Positions 12,493 through 21,358 of a DNA stretch of 31,583 bases are shown here, piece after piece. The position numbers and the translations under genes are program-made. This DNA is from JBFXIE01 sp050176255 (lineage in GTDB: Bacteria > Pseudomonadota > Gammaproteobacteria > Burkholderiales > Burkholderiaceae_C): NCBI RefSeq assembly GCF_050176255.1, contig NZ_JBFXIE010000036.1; one strand, 5' to 3'. Numbering within the stretch: position 1 is the first letter of the stretch; every line of letters begins with the position of its first letter. The notes beneath the pieces were generated by a model. It ran no database searches. It saw nothing but the letters and a program-made list of their open reading frames with translations, and was not told where the DNA came from.

Positions 12493-13341
12493 ATGATTGA
12501 CCGCAACCCCTGGCTCGACTTTGTTTCGCACGCCGTGCTGATCCTCGGCGTGGCCATCGTCGCGTTTCCGCTGTACCTGGCGCTGATCGCCTCCACCCAC
12601 ACGGCCGCCGACATCGTGCAGTCGCCCATGCCGCTGCTGCCGGGGGTGCATATGTGGGACAACTACCAGGCCGCGCTGTTCGGCTCGGGCAAGCTGGGCT
12701 CCAACACCAACGTGGTGCACATGATGGGCGTGAGCTTTGTGGTGGCCATGGTCATCACGGTGGGCAAGATCGCCATCTCGCTGCTGTCGGCGTTTGCCAT
12801 CGTGTACTTCCGCTTCCCGTTCAAGATGCTGTGCTTCTGGGCCATCTTCGTGACGCTGATGCTGCCGGTGGAAGTACGCATCCTGCCCACCTACAAGGTG
12901 GTGGCCGATCTGGGCCTGCTCAACAGCTACGCCGGCCTGACGCTGCCGCTGATCGCCTCCGCCACGGCCACCTTTTTGTTCCGGCAGTTCTTTTTGACGG
13001 TGCCCGACGAACTGGTGGAGGCCGCGCGCATGGACGGCGCGGGCCCGATGCGCTTTTTCATCGACGTGCTGGTGCCGCTGTCGCGCACCTCGATCGCCGC
13101 GCTGTTCGTGATCCAGTTCATTTACGGCTGGAACCAGTACCTGTGGCCGCTGCTCATGACCACGTCCGAAGACATGTACCCGGTGGTGATCGGCATCAAG
13201 CGCATGCTGGCCGGCGGCGAGGCCGCAGTGGACTGGAACATCGTCATGGCCACCGCCATCATCGCCATGCTGCCGCCCACGGCCGTGGTGATCCTGATGC
13301 AGAAGTGGTTCGTCAAGGGCCTGGTTGACACCGAGAAGTAA
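12493..13341 (+). CDS. ugpE: Glycerol-3-phosphate ABC transporter permease UgpE
   Basis: A 282-residue inner-membrane permease of the MalG/UgpE class, partner of UgpA. It begins MIDRNPWLDFVSHAVLILGV. It has six membrane segments, and the EAA loop EAARMDGAGPMRFFIDVLVP (about residues 177-196) contacts UgpC. The segment YGWNQYLWPLLMTTSEDMYP is characteristic of UgpE. A GGAGTCACGCA sequence before the ATG supplies the ribosome-binding site. It starts 34 bases after ugpA and is followed by a 48-bp dispersed repeat that fills the gap to ugpC. Confidence 0.95.
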   Translation: MIDRNPWLDFVSHAVLILGVAIVAFPLYLALIASTHTAADIVQSPMPLLPGVHMWDNYQAALFGSGKLGSNTNVVHMMGVSFVVAMVITVGKIAISLLSAFAIVYFRFPFKMLCFWAIFVTLMLPVEVRILPTYKVVADLGLLNSYAGLTLPLIASATATFLFRQFFLTVPDELVEAARMDGAGPMRFFIDVLVPLSRTSIAALFVIQFIYGWNQYLWPLLMTTSEDMYPVVIGIKRMLAGGEAAVDWNIVMATAIIAMLPPTAVVILMQKWFVKGLVDTEK

Positions 13342-13353
13342 GCATAAAAACTA

Positions 13354-13401
13354 CCTGTAGCGCTTATTTATCAAGCGCTAGCAGCTATAAATTAAATAGC
13401 A
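13354..13401 (+). repeat. 48-bp dispersed repeat copy 4
   Basis: The best-structured copy: TAGCGCTT/AAGCGCTA form an 8-bp stem, and GCTAT/ATAGC a second hairpin. It occupies the ugpE-ugpC gap and ends one base before the ugpC ATG, so ugpC has no recognisable Shine-Dalgarno sequence and its translation start lies directly behind the second hairpin. Confidence 0.88.
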
Positions 13402-13402
13402 T

Positions 13403-14407
<1,005 letters not shown>

Positions 14408-14421
14408 TTTTTGAACCGACC

Positions 14422-15189
14422 ATGACCACGCCCTGGCCCTATCCCCGCTGGATTGCCCACCGCGGCGCCGGCAAGCTCGCGCCCGAGAACACGATGGCCG
14501 CCTTCCGCCTGGGCGCGCAGCACGGCTACCGCATGTTCGAGTGCGACGCCAAGCTGAGCGCCGACGGCGTGCCCTTTTTGCTGCACGACGCCACGCTGGA
14601 GCGCACCACCAACGCCCGCGCGCACCTGGGCTGCGGCGCCAGCACCGTGGCGGGCGAACAGCCCTGGGGCACGCTGGCCCGGCTCGACGCCGGCAGCTGG
14701 CACTCGCGCCAGTACGCAGGTGAACCCGTGCCCACGCTGGAGCACCTGGCGCGCTGGTGCATCGCCAACGGCTATTTGCTCAACATCGAGATCAAGCCCA
14801 CGCCCGGCACCGAGGCGCAGACCGGCAGCGCCGTAGCCGCACTGGCCGCCCGCCTGTGGCACGGCCAGGGCGTGCCGCCGCTGCTGACATCCTTCAAGCC
14901 ACAGGCGCTGGCAGGTGCGCGCGATGCGGCACCCCACCTGCCCCGCGGCCTGCTGCTGGACCCGCTGCCAGAAGGCTGGCTGGACACCGCCCGCCAGCTG
15001 GGCTGCGTCGCCGTCGTTTGCAACCACGCGCTCTGGACGCACGCCACCGTCACCGAAGCCCACCTGGCCGGCCTGCGCGCCCTGAGCTACACCGTCAACG
15101 ACGACTGGGCCGCGCAGCGGCTGATCGACCTGGGTATCGACGGCATCATCACCGACCGGGTGGATCTGTTCAGCCCCGCGGCGCAGTGA
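14422..15189 (+). CDS. ugpQ: Glycerophosphodiester phosphodiesterase
   Basis: A 255-residue cytosolic GDPD-family enzyme. The conserved start WIAHRGAGKLAPENTMAAF supplies the catalytic His and the metal-binding region, FECDAKLSADGVPFLLHD the second metal-binding Glu/Asp and the general-acid His, and LNIEIKP a metal-binding Glu. The C-terminal TVNDDWAAQRLIDLGIDGII then TD is the usual barrel end. It cleaves glycerophosphodiesters to glycerol-3-phosphate and an alcohol, so imported diesters can be used as phosphate source. Length is close to E. coli UgpQ (247 aa). It starts 14 bases behind ugpC and closes the ugpBAECQ operon. Confidence 0.93.
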   Translation: MTTPWPYPRWIAHRGAGKLAPENTMAAFRLGAQHGYRMFECDAKLSADGVPFLLHDATLERTTNARAHLGCGASTVAGEQPWGTLARLDAGSWHSRQYAGEPVPTLEHLARWCIANGYLLNIEIKPTPGTEAQTGSAVAALAARLWHGQGVPPLLTSFKPQALAGARDAAPHLPRGLLLDPLPEGWLDTARQLGCVAVVCNHALWTHATVTEAHLAGLRALSYTVNDDWAAQRLIDLGIDGIITDRVDLFSPAAQ

Positions 15190-15255
15190 CACAACCCGCC
15201 GCGGAGCGCAACGCGCGCGGGCCATGCAGCAACAGCGCCGTTCAAGGCGCGTTTT

Positions 15256-15303
15256 GCTTCTTTTTTAATAGCTGCCAGCGCTTGCCAGACAAGCGCCAGA
15301 GGC
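15256..15303 (-). repeat. 48-bp dispersed repeat copy 5 (minus orientation)
   Basis: Reading the minus strand gives GCCTCTGGCGCTTG, CAAGCGC, GGCAGCTATTAAA, GAAGC in the standard layout and exact 48-base length. It lies between the convergent 3' ends of ugpQ and the N-formylglutamate amidohydrolase-like gene and may serve as a bidirectional end signal. Confidence 0.75.
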
Positions 15304-15313
15304 AAATTTGGCT

Positions 15314-16207
15314 TCAAGCCGGCAATTGCGCCCGCACGTAGCCGGCCACCACGCCCAGCAACGCATCCAGGTGCTGCTGCAGCGGGGCAAAGCCCGCGTT
15401 GGGCGCGCGCGTGTCCTCGTCCATGTACACCGGGCGGCGGATTTCGATCTGCAGGCTATGCCGGCCCAGGCGGGGCTGGCCGATGCGGCCGATGAGCTCC
15501 ACGCCCTTGTAGGGCTCGTTCAGCGCCACGCTGTAGCCAAAGCCGCGCAGCTGCTCGGCGATCAGGTGCACGAACTCGGGCGCGCAGGTGGTGCCGTCGC
15601 GGTCGCCCAGCACAAAGTCGGCCAGCGGCGGCGCATCCTGGCGGCCCAGTCGGCGGTACACGTCATTGGGCATGGAATGCAGGTTCAGGTGCCACACGCA
15701 GCCAAAGCGCTGCACGCTGGCATCGATGGCCTGCTGCAAAGCCGCGTGGTAGGGGCGCCAGTAGCCCGCGATGCGCTGCTGCACCTCGGCCACGGTGCGC
15801 GGGCGCGCATACAGCGGCGTGGCCACGCCGTCCTTCACGATCTGCTGCCAGATCAGCCCCAGGCCCTGGCGCGTCTTGGGGCCGGGCGCCAGGGGCTGGG
15901 GCCAGTCCCCGTCGATCTGCGCGGGGTCCAGGTCGGTGTCGGCGCGGTTCACGTCGATGTAGGTGCGCGGGAAGGTCGCGGCGATCAGCGTGGCGCCGTG
16001 CGCGGGCGCTGTGTGCCACAGGCGGTGCACATGCGTGTCCTCGCCGCGGCGCAGCAAGGCCAGAGGCACGGCATGGCCGAAGTCCGCCGGGTAGGCCGTG
16101 CCGCTGTGGGGCGAGTCGCACACCAGCGGCAGCGGCTGCCCCGTGGGTTGCCAGACCTCGACCGGGGTGTCCGGGCGAGGGCTCAGGTCGTCATGCAGCT
16201 CTGTCAA
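15314..16207 (-). CDS. N-formylglutamate amidohydrolase family protein
   Basis: A protein of about 297 residues with the family pattern LVCDSPHSGTAYPADF at the N-terminus, TYIDVNRADTDLDP, HLNLHSMPNDV in the middle and SLQIEIRRPVYMDE near the C-terminus. These hold the His/Asp/Glu residues expected to bind zinc. HutG-type members hydrolyse N-formyl-L-glutamate in histidine degradation, but no hut genes are nearby, so the substrate is open. I place the start at a TTG (16207) preceded by GAGGG about 8 bases upstream. The available in-frame ATGs (16273, 16297, 16321) lie inside a 161-bp palindromic element and would add residues unlike the family. Same direction as the upstream Bug receptor gene. 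Confidence 0.82.
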   Translation of the reverse strand: MTELHDDLSPRPDTPVEVWQPTGQPLPLVCDSPHSGTAYPADFGHAVPLALLRRGEDTHVHRLWHTAPAHGATLIAATFPRTYIDVNRADTDLDPAQIDGDWPQPLAPGPKTRQGLGLIWQQIVKDGVATPLYARPRTVAEVQQRIAGYWRPYHAALQQAIDASVQRFGCVWHLNLHSMPNDVYRRLGRQDAPPLADFVLGDRDGTTCAPEFVHLIAEQLRGFGYSVALNEPYKGVELIGRIGQPRLGRHSLQIEIRRPVYMDEDTRAPNAGFAPLQQHLDALLGVVAGYVRAQLPA

Positions 16208-16219
16208 AGGCGCACCCTC

Positions 16220-16380
16220 AGAAGGTGTGAATGAATCCGGCGTGGCCGAGCGGGGTGCACAAACGTGCCCCATCAAGGCGCAGAGCGCAGTCATAGCGGG
16301 GGCTATGGCGAGCATTTGCAACGCGGAGGGGGTGCGTTTTTGCGCAACGAGCGGACATGGCGGATTCGTTCATACCTTCT
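16220..16380. repeat. 161-bp imperfect palindrome (giant hairpin, MITE-like)
   Basis: The ends AGAAGGTGTGAATGAATCCG (16220-16239) and the reverse complement of 16361-16380 match at 18 of 20 positions by eye, and the pairing continues inward with more mismatches. The exact centre is a CATAGC-GGGG-GCTATG hairpin (16292-16307) whose midpoint coincides with that of the whole element. It fills the Bug/amidohydrolase gap, touching the last base of the Bug stop codon. Confidence 0.82.
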
Positions 16381-17366
16381 CAGTCCAGCTTGATGTTGGC
16401 GCGCTTGGCCACGGCCGTGTAGCGGTCGATGGCGGCCTGGATCTGCTTGGCAAACTGCTCGGGCGTGTTGGCCATGGATTCGCCGGAGATGCCCTTTTGC
16501 TTTTCCACATAGTCGGGCATGGCCATGGCCTTGTGCGCCGCGGCGTTGAGCTTGGCGATGATCTCCTTGGGCGTGCCCGCCGGCGCCACCAGGCCGAACC
16601 AGCCGCCGTCGCCCATGGCGGGGTAGCCCAGCTCGGTGTAGGTGGGCACGTCGGGCAGCACGGGGCTGCGCTTGAGCGCCAGCACGGCCAGCGGGCGCAG
16701 CTTGCCCGACTGGATGTTGGCCAGCGTGGAGGGCAGGTTGTCGGTCATCGCATTGACCTGGCCCGCCAGCGCGTCGGTGACGGCCTGGCCCGCGCCCTTG
16801 TAGGGGATGTGCAGCAGGTCGATGCCTGCCAGGTTCATGAAGTTCTCGATGTTGGCATGGCCCAGCGAGCCCGTGCCCGGCGAAGCGAAGGTGTACTTGC
16901 CCGGGTTGGCCTTGGCCAGCGCGACAAACTCCTTCATGGTCTTGGCAGGCACGCTGGGGTGCACCACGAAGACGCTGGGCACGCTCATCACGTTGGTGAT
17001 GGGGGCGAAGTCTTTCACCGCGTCATAGGGCAGCTTGGCGTAGATGGCCGGGTTGGCGCCGTGGGTGCTGACCGTGGCCATGCCGATGGTGTAGCCGTCC
17101 GGCGCTGATTTGGCGATGGCGTCGGCCCCCAGCGAGCCGCCAGCGCCGCCCTTGTTGTCCACAACAACCGCCTTGCCCAGGATAGGACCCATTTTGTCGG
17201 CCAGCAGACGGGCCACCATGTCGGTGGAGCCGCCAGGGGCAAAGGGCACGATCAGCTTGATCGGGCGGTTGGGGTAATCGCTTGCCTGGGCGTGAGCCAG
17301 TGGCGCGAAAGCCGCAGTGGCGGCGCAGGCGACCAGGGTGGACAGCAGGGTGCGGCGCAGTGTCAT
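16380..17366 (-). CDS. Tripartite tricarboxylate transporter receptor (Bug/TctC family)
   Basis: A 328-residue periplasmic binding protein. A signal peptide (MTLRRTLLSTLVACAATAAF then APLAHAQA) is followed by YPNRPIKLIVPFAPGGSTDMV, the hallmark of Bug proteins. Further blocks are VVVDNKGGAGGSLGADAIAK, PDGYTIGMATVSTHG, SLGHANIENFMNLAG, HIPYKGAGQAVTDALAGQV and GWFGLVAPAGTPKEI. Bug receptors of Burkholderiales bind small carboxylates or similar ligands and may feed a TctAB permease, which is not present in this window; many such genes are orphan. The ligand is unknown. The ATG at 17366 has a GAGGAGAAC ribosome-binding site. It is divergent from a LysR gene 116 bases away, which probably regulates it. 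Confidence 0.93.
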   Translation of the reverse strand: MTLRRTLLSTLVACAATAAFAPLAHAQASDYPNRPIKLIVPFAPGGSTDMVARLLADKMGPILGKAVVVDNKGGAGGSLGADAIAKSAPDGYTIGMATVSTHGANPAIYAKLPYDAVKDFAPITNVMSVPSVFVVHPSVPAKTMKEFVALAKANPGKYTFASPGTGSLGHANIENFMNLAGIDLLHIPYKGAGQAVTDALAGQVNAMTDNLPSTLANIQSGKLRPLAVLALKRSPVLPDVPTYTELGYPAMGDGGWFGLVAPAGTPKEIIAKLNAAAHKAMAMPDYVEKQKGISGESMANTPEQFAKQIQAAIDRYTAVAKRANIKLD

Positions 17367-17389
17367 GGTGTTCTCCTCGTTGTTGAATG

Positions 17390-17406
17390 ATGGGGGCAGT
17401 ACCCAT
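17390..17406. promoter_or_regulatory. Candidate LysR-type dyad between Bug gene and regulator
   Basis: ATGGG-N7-CCCAT lies in the 116-bp divergent gap. Short interrupted dyads of this kind are typical LysR regulator sites. Also in the gap are two copies of GGCGCC (17420-17425 and 17444-17449). Weak support only. Confidence 0.3.
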
Positions 17407-17482
17407 TCTTGAGCGCACCGGCGCCCGCGAAAAGCGACAAAATGGCGCCCACTCATTACCAACGCTCATCCATTGCCCACCC

Positions 17483-18385
17483 ATGCGCATCCATTCGCCG
17501 TCACTGCCTGAACTGCATGCCTTTGCCACCGCTGCGCGGCTGGGCAGCTTCTCGCAGGCGGCCGAGGATTTGAGCGTGACGCAGGGCGCCATCAGCCGCG
17601 CCATTGCCCGGCTGGAGGAGCACCTGGGCATCGCGCTGTTTGCGCGGGAGGGCCGGCGCAGCGTGCTCACGCGCGCCGGGGCCGATTATCTGGACGCCGT
17701 GGGCCCGTCGATAGCCACCATCGAATCCGCCACCCTGGCCGTGCGCACACGGCGCAGCCCGCGCCAGCTGCGCCTGTCGGTGGCGCCCACGCTGTTCAGC
17801 CACTGGCTGATTCCGCGTCTGCCCGACTTTCATGCGCGCCACCCGGGCATCGCACTGTCTTTTGCGCCCTACCGGCGCGACGACCCTCTGAGCGCGCCCG
17901 AGATCGACGCCTGGATCCGCGTGGGCCGCGCCGACTGGCCCGCGGGCATCGCGGCAGATTACCTGGTGGGGCGCGAGCTGGTGCCCATTTGCCGCCCGGC
18001 AGACCTGCAAGGGCCGCAGGCCATCCGCACGGCAGCCGATCTGCTGGCGCGGCCGCTGCTGTTTCACACCCACTATCCGGACAACTGGGCCCACTGGTTC
18101 GCTGGCGTGGGCTGTGCCCACGGGCCTTTGGCGCCAGCGGCAGACTTTGAACTGGTGTCGCTGCTGGTGCAGGCAGTGATTGCCGGCCTGGGCGTGGCCG
18201 TGGTGCAGCGCGCCCTGGTCGGGCCCGAACTGGCAGCCGGTCGCATTGCCATCGCCATCGACCAGCCTGTGCTGCTGGACCGCGGCTACCACCTGTGCAC
18301 GCCCACGGGGCGTGCGCCCAACCTGGCGCTGCAGGAGCTGCACTTTTGGCTGCTGGAGCAGGCCGGCGAACAGACGGGGAGTTGA
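17483..18385 (+). CDS. LysR-family transcriptional regulator
   Basis: A 300-residue regulator with an N-terminal winged helix-turn-helix (LPELHAFATAARLGSFSQAA then EDLSVTQGAISRAIARLEEH, about residues 7-46) and the conserved continuation LGIALFAREGRRSVLTRAG. The C-terminal ligand domain (LRLSVAPTLFSHWLIPRLPD onward, from about residue 90) resembles the GcvA/AmpR-like subgroup. The ATG 17483 gives the proper domain start; the upstream in-frame ATG would add non-conserved residues overlapping the divergent promoter. Divergent arrangement with the Bug receptor gene suggests local control of it, and autoregulation. The ligand is unknown. Confidence 0.92.
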   Translation: MRIHSPSLPELHAFATAARLGSFSQAAEDLSVTQGAISRAIARLEEHLGIALFAREGRRSVLTRAGADYLDAVGPSIATIESATLAVRTRRSPRQLRLSVAPTLFSHWLIPRLPDFHARHPGIALSFAPYRRDDPLSAPEIDAWIRVGRADWPAGIAADYLVGRELVPICRPADLQGPQAIRTAADLLARPLLFHTHYPDNWAHWFAGVGCAHGPLAPAADFELVSLLVQAVIAGLGVAVVQRALVGPELAAGRIAIAIDQPVLLDRGYHLCTPTGRAPNLALQELHFWLLEQAGEQTGS

Positions 18386-18386
18386 A

Positions 18387-18665
18387 TCAGCCGCGCCAGG
18401 CGCGCAGCAACACCCACTGGCTGGTGGCGCAGGCCAGCACCAGACCAGCGTAGGCGGCCATCTTGCCATCGCGCCCCAGCAGCACCAAACCAGCCACCAG
18501 GGCCATGCAACCCACTGCAAAATTAATAGCTACTGGCGCAATCCAGCCCTTGGATTTGGCCATATTTCGCATAAACACATGGCTACACGCCACGAGCAGC
18601 ACCGCCACCGCCAGCGCGGGGGCGGCGAAATTCAGCACATGGTTGATGGCGAGAAGAAGGCTCAT
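18387..18665 (-). CDS. Small membrane protein, three to four helices, unknown
   Basis: A 92-residue hydrophobic protein starting MSLLLAINHVLNFAAPALAV. Predicted membrane segments are at about residues 5-28, 42-61 and 68-87, with a short basic loop (FMRNMAKSKGW) between the first two. I do not recognise the family beyond similarity in character to small conserved proteobacterial membrane proteins. The stop lies one base after the LysR stop (convergent). The start is uncertain: the ATG at 18665 was used, but a TTG 15 bases upstream is also in frame. Part of the coding sequence (18517-18540, GCGCCAGTAGCTATTAA on the minus strand) resembles the second half of the 48-bp dispersed repeat. Confidence 0.7.
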   Translation of the reverse strand: MSLLLAINHVLNFAAPALAVAVLLVACSHVFMRNMAKSKGWIAPVAINFAVGCMALVAGLVLLGRDGKMAAYAGLVLACATSQWVLLRAWRG

Positions 18666-18725
18666 GGAGTTGTGACGCAAATCAAGGCTTTGGCGCCGCG
18701 GCCAGCCTGCGGGCGCGGCGGATTT

Positions 18726-18731
18726 TATAAT
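18726..18731 (+). promoter_or_regulatory. Possible -10 element immediately before hemA
   Basis: A perfect TATAAT ends 8 bases before the hemA ATG. Transcription from it would begin at or next to the ATG and give a leaderless or nearly leaderless mRNA. No convincing -35 box is seen 16-18 bases upstream. Confidence 0.35.
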
Positions 18732-18739
18732 TGCGCCCC

Positions 18740-20071
18740 ATGGCAGTCTGGGCTCTCGGCATCAACCATCACACAGCTCCGCTTGATCTGCGGGGCCGCT
18801 TCGCGTTTGCCCTGGATCAGATCGCGCCCACGCTGCACGGGCTGCGCGAGTCGCTGGCCAACGGCTCGGGTCGCCACCCCGGGGTGGAGACGGCCATCAT
18901 CTCCACCTGCAACCGCACCGAGATCTACTGCGCCGCCCCCACTTCCACGCCCGGCCCTGCGCTGGCCCACACGCTGGACTGGCTGGCCCACAGCGGCGGC
19001 GTCAGCCCCGCGCTGCTGCGCTCGCACTCCTACAGCCTTGAAAACAGCCTGGTCGCGCGCCATGCCTTCCGGGTGGCCAGCGGGCTTGATTCGATGGTGC
19101 TGGGCGAGGCGCAAATCCTCGGCCAGATGAAAGACGCCGTGCGCGCCGCCGAGGGCGCGGGCGCGCTGGGCACCACGCTCAACCAGCTGTTCCAGCGCAG
19201 CTTTGCAGTGGCCAAAGAGGTGCGCACCAGCACCGATATCGGCGCGCACAGTATCAGCATGGCGGCCGCGGCCGTGCGCCTGGCCAGCCAGCTGTTCGAA
19301 GACCTGTCCCAGATCCGCGTGCTGTTCGTGGGCGCGGGCGAGATGATCGAGCTGTGCACCACGCACTTCGCGGCCAAGAACCCCAGACAGATCACGATCG
19401 CCAACCGCACGCTGGAGCGCGGCGAGAAGCTGGCCACGCGATTGGGCGGCGAGGTGATGCGCCTGGCCGACCTGCCCGACCACCTGCACGAATACGACGC
19501 CGTCATCAGCTGCACGGCCAGCAGCCTGCCCATCATCGGCCTGGGCGCCGTCGAACGCGCCCTGAAAAAGCGCCGCCACCGCCCCATGTTCATGGTGGAT
19601 CTGGCCGTGCCGCGCGACATCGAGCCCGAAGTGCAGCAGCTGCAAGACGTGTACCTGTACACCGTGGACGACCTGGCCAGCGTGGTGCAGACCGCGCAGG
19701 CACATCGCCAGGCCGCCGTGGCGCAGGCCGAAGCCATCATCGACGCGGGCGTGCAAAACTTCATGCACTGGATGGAGCTGCGCAGCCCCGCCGCGCAAGA
19801 TGGCGGCGTGGTGCCGCTGATCCAGCAGCTCAACACCCAGACCGACGCATGGCGCGCCCTGGAGATTGCCCGCGCCAAGAAGCGCCTGGCCAAGGGCGAG
19901 GACATCGACACCGTGCTCGAAGCCCTGTCACGCGGCCTCACGCAAAAGATGCTGCACGGCACCATGGCCGAGCTGCGTGCGGGCGACGCCGAGGCGCGCG
20001 CCCGGACCGCGCAGGCGGTGTCGCGACTGTTCCTGCGCTCGCAAAGCAAGACCCCGGGCAACGGGCTGTAG
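18740..20071 (+). CDS. hemA: Glutamyl-tRNA reductase
   Basis: A 443-residue enzyme that reduces glutamyl-tRNA(Glu) to glutamate-1-semialdehyde, the first committed step of C5-pathway haem synthesis. The catalytic-domain start is WALGINHHTAPLDLRG. The active-site cysteine lies in ISTCNRTEIYC, and SGLDSMVLGEAQILGQMK is the substrate-pocket signature. The NADPH domain (VLFVGAGEMIELCTTHFAAK), the MVDLAVPRDIEPEV segment and the C-terminal dimerisation helix (KRLAKGEDIDTVLEALSRGL TQKMLHG) are all in order. The ATG follows a TATAAT by 8 bases and has no Shine-Dalgarno sequence. It heads a co-directional cluster hemA-prfA-prmC-grxD, a common proteobacterial order. Confidence 0.96.
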   Translation: MAVWALGINHHTAPLDLRGRFAFALDQIAPTLHGLRESLANGSGRHPGVETAIISTCNRTEIYCAAPTSTPGPALAHTLDWLAHSGGVSPALLRSHSYSLENSLVARHAFRVASGLDSMVLGEAQILGQMKDAVRAAEGAGALGTTLNQLFQRSFAVAKEVRTSTDIGAHSISMAAAAVRLASQLFEDLSQIRVLFVGAGEMIELCTTHFAAKNPRQITIANRTLERGEKLATRLGGEVMRLADLPDHLHEYDAVISCTASSLPIIGLGAVERALKKRRHRPMFMVDLAVPRDIEPEVQQLQDVYLYTVDDLASVVQTAQAHRQAAVAQAEAIIDAGVQNFMHWMELRSPAAQDGGVVPLIQQLNTQTDAWRALEIARAKKRLAKGEDIDTVLEALSRGLTQKMLHGTMAELRAGDAEARARTAQAVSRLFLRSQSKTPGNGL

Positions 20072-20152
20072 CGGCGCTCGCCCTCCCAGGCGGCCGGCAT
20101 CGCCCCCTGGCACCTCTGGTGGCACGCCCAACCGGCCTCAAGCCCATTCGGG

Positions 20153-20200
20153 CCTCCAGCGCTTATGAAACAAGCGCCAGCAGCTACCAAAATGGTAGCA
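20153..20200 (+). repeat. 48-bp dispersed repeat copy 7
   Basis: CCTCCAGCGCTTATG, CAAGCGCCAGCAGCTAC, GTAGCA in standard layout. The second hairpin is GCTAC/GTAGC instead of GCTAT/ATAGC, a compensatory change relative to other copies. It lies between hemA and prfA, 22 bases before the prfA start. Confidence 0.88.
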
Positions 20201-20222
20201 AAATCTTTTCTTGACTCTCCCG

Positions 20223-21302
20223 ATGAAACCCTTTCTCCGCAGCCAGCTGGAACGCTACGCGCAACGCCTGCAGGAACTCGACTTCCTGCTCTCGCGCGAG
20301 GACATCATGACCGACATGCAGCAATACCGCAGCATCTCGCGCGAACACGCCGAGGTGACCCAGGTCGCTGGCCGCTATGCCCGCTACCAGCAGCGCGAGG
20401 CCGACCTGGCCGGCGCCCGGGAAATGCTCGAAGACCCCGACATGGCCGAGATGGCGCAGGAGGAAATCCACGCCGCCGAGGCCGAGCTGCTGCAGCTGGA
20501 GAACGAACTACAGCGGCTGCTCCTGCCCAAGGACCCCGACGACGAGCGCAACGCCTTCGTCGAAATCCGCGCCGGCACGGGCGGCGACGAGTCCGCGCTG
20601 TTCGCGGGCGACCTGGCGCGCATGTACACGCGCTACGCCGCCACCGTGGGCTGGAAGGTCGAGGTGATGAGCGCCAACGAGAGCGAGCTGGGCGGCTACA
20701 AGGAAGTGGTGCTGCGCATCGAGGGCGATCACGCCTACGGCGCGCTGCGCTTTGAATCGGGCGGCCACCGCGTGCAGCGCGTGCCCGCCACCGAGACGCA
20801 GGGCCGCATTCACACCAGCGCCTGCACCGTGGCCGTGATGCCCGAGCCCGACGAGGCCCAGGCCATCACGCTGAACCCGGCCGACCTGCGCATCGACACC
20901 TTCCGCGCCAGCGGCGCCGGCGGCCAGCACATCAACAAGACGGATTCAGCCGTGCGCGTGGTGCACTTGCCCACCGGCATCGTGGCCGAATGCCAGGACG
21001 GGCGCAGCCAGCACAGCAACAAGGCCAAGGCGCTGCAGGTGCTGCAGGCGCGCATCCAGGAAAAAGAACGCAGCGAACGCGCCGCCAAAGAGGCCGCGCT
21101 GCGCAAGGGGCTGATCGGCAGCGGCGACCGCTCAGACCGCATCCGCACCTACAACTTCCCGCAGGGGCGCCTGACCGACCACCGCATCAACCTGACGCTG
21201 TACAAGCTGCTGGCCGTGATGGAGGGCGACCTGGGCGATGTGCTGCAGGCGCTGCAGCACGCGCGCGAGGCCGAGCAGTTGGCCGAACTGGGTTTGGAAT
21301 GA
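20223..21302 (+). CDS. prfA: Peptide chain release factor 1
   Basis: A 359-residue class I release factor reading UAA and UAG. The tripeptide anticodon-like PAT motif is in HRVQRVPATETQGRIHTSA, which distinguishes RF1 from RF2 (SPF). The universally conserved GGQ is in SGAGGQHINKTDSAVR, and the C-terminal RIRTYNFPQGRLTDHRINL segment is typical. The GGQ glutamine is the target of PrmC, encoded next. The ATG at 20223 gives the family-typical MKPFLRSQLERY start; no Shine-Dalgarno sequence is seen in front of it. Confidence 0.97.
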   Translation: MKPFLRSQLERYAQRLQELDFLLSREDIMTDMQQYRSISREHAEVTQVAGRYARYQQREADLAGAREMLEDPDMAEMAQEEIHAAEAELLQLENELQRLLLPKDPDDERNAFVEIRAGTGGDESALFAGDLARMYTRYAATVGWKVEVMSANESELGGYKEVVLRIEGDHAYGALRFESGGHRVQRVPATETQGRIHTSACTVAVMPEPDEAQAITLNPADLRIDTFRASGAGGQHINKTDSAVRVVHLPTGIVAECQDGRSQHSNKAKALQVLQARIQEKERSERAAKEAALRKGLIGSGDRSDRIRTYNFPQGRLTDHRINLTLYKLLAVMEGDLGDVLQALQHAREAEQLAELGLE

Positions 21303-21308
21303 TTTCCG

Positions 21309-21356
21309 CCTCCAGCACTTTCCCGGCAAGCGCACGCAGCTATCAATAAGGAAGCA
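21309..21356 (+). repeat. 48-bp dispersed repeat copy 8
   Basis: Full-length copy filling the prfA-prmC gap. Its end is modified to ...AATAAGGAAGCA, so that the AAGGA of the prmC ribosome-binding site is created inside the repeat. Confidence 0.8.
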
Positions 21357-21358
21357 TC

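Noticed and set aside
16208..16321. ATG starts of the N-formylglutamate amidohydrolase-like gene
   Set aside because: All three lie within the 161-bp palindrome and add residues unlike the family; the TTG with GAGGG upstream is favoured, although this is not certain.
18517..18540. Copy 6 of the 48-bp repeat inside the small membrane protein gene
   Set aside because: Only about half the unit matches; kept as a remark in the gene entry, not as a repeat feature.
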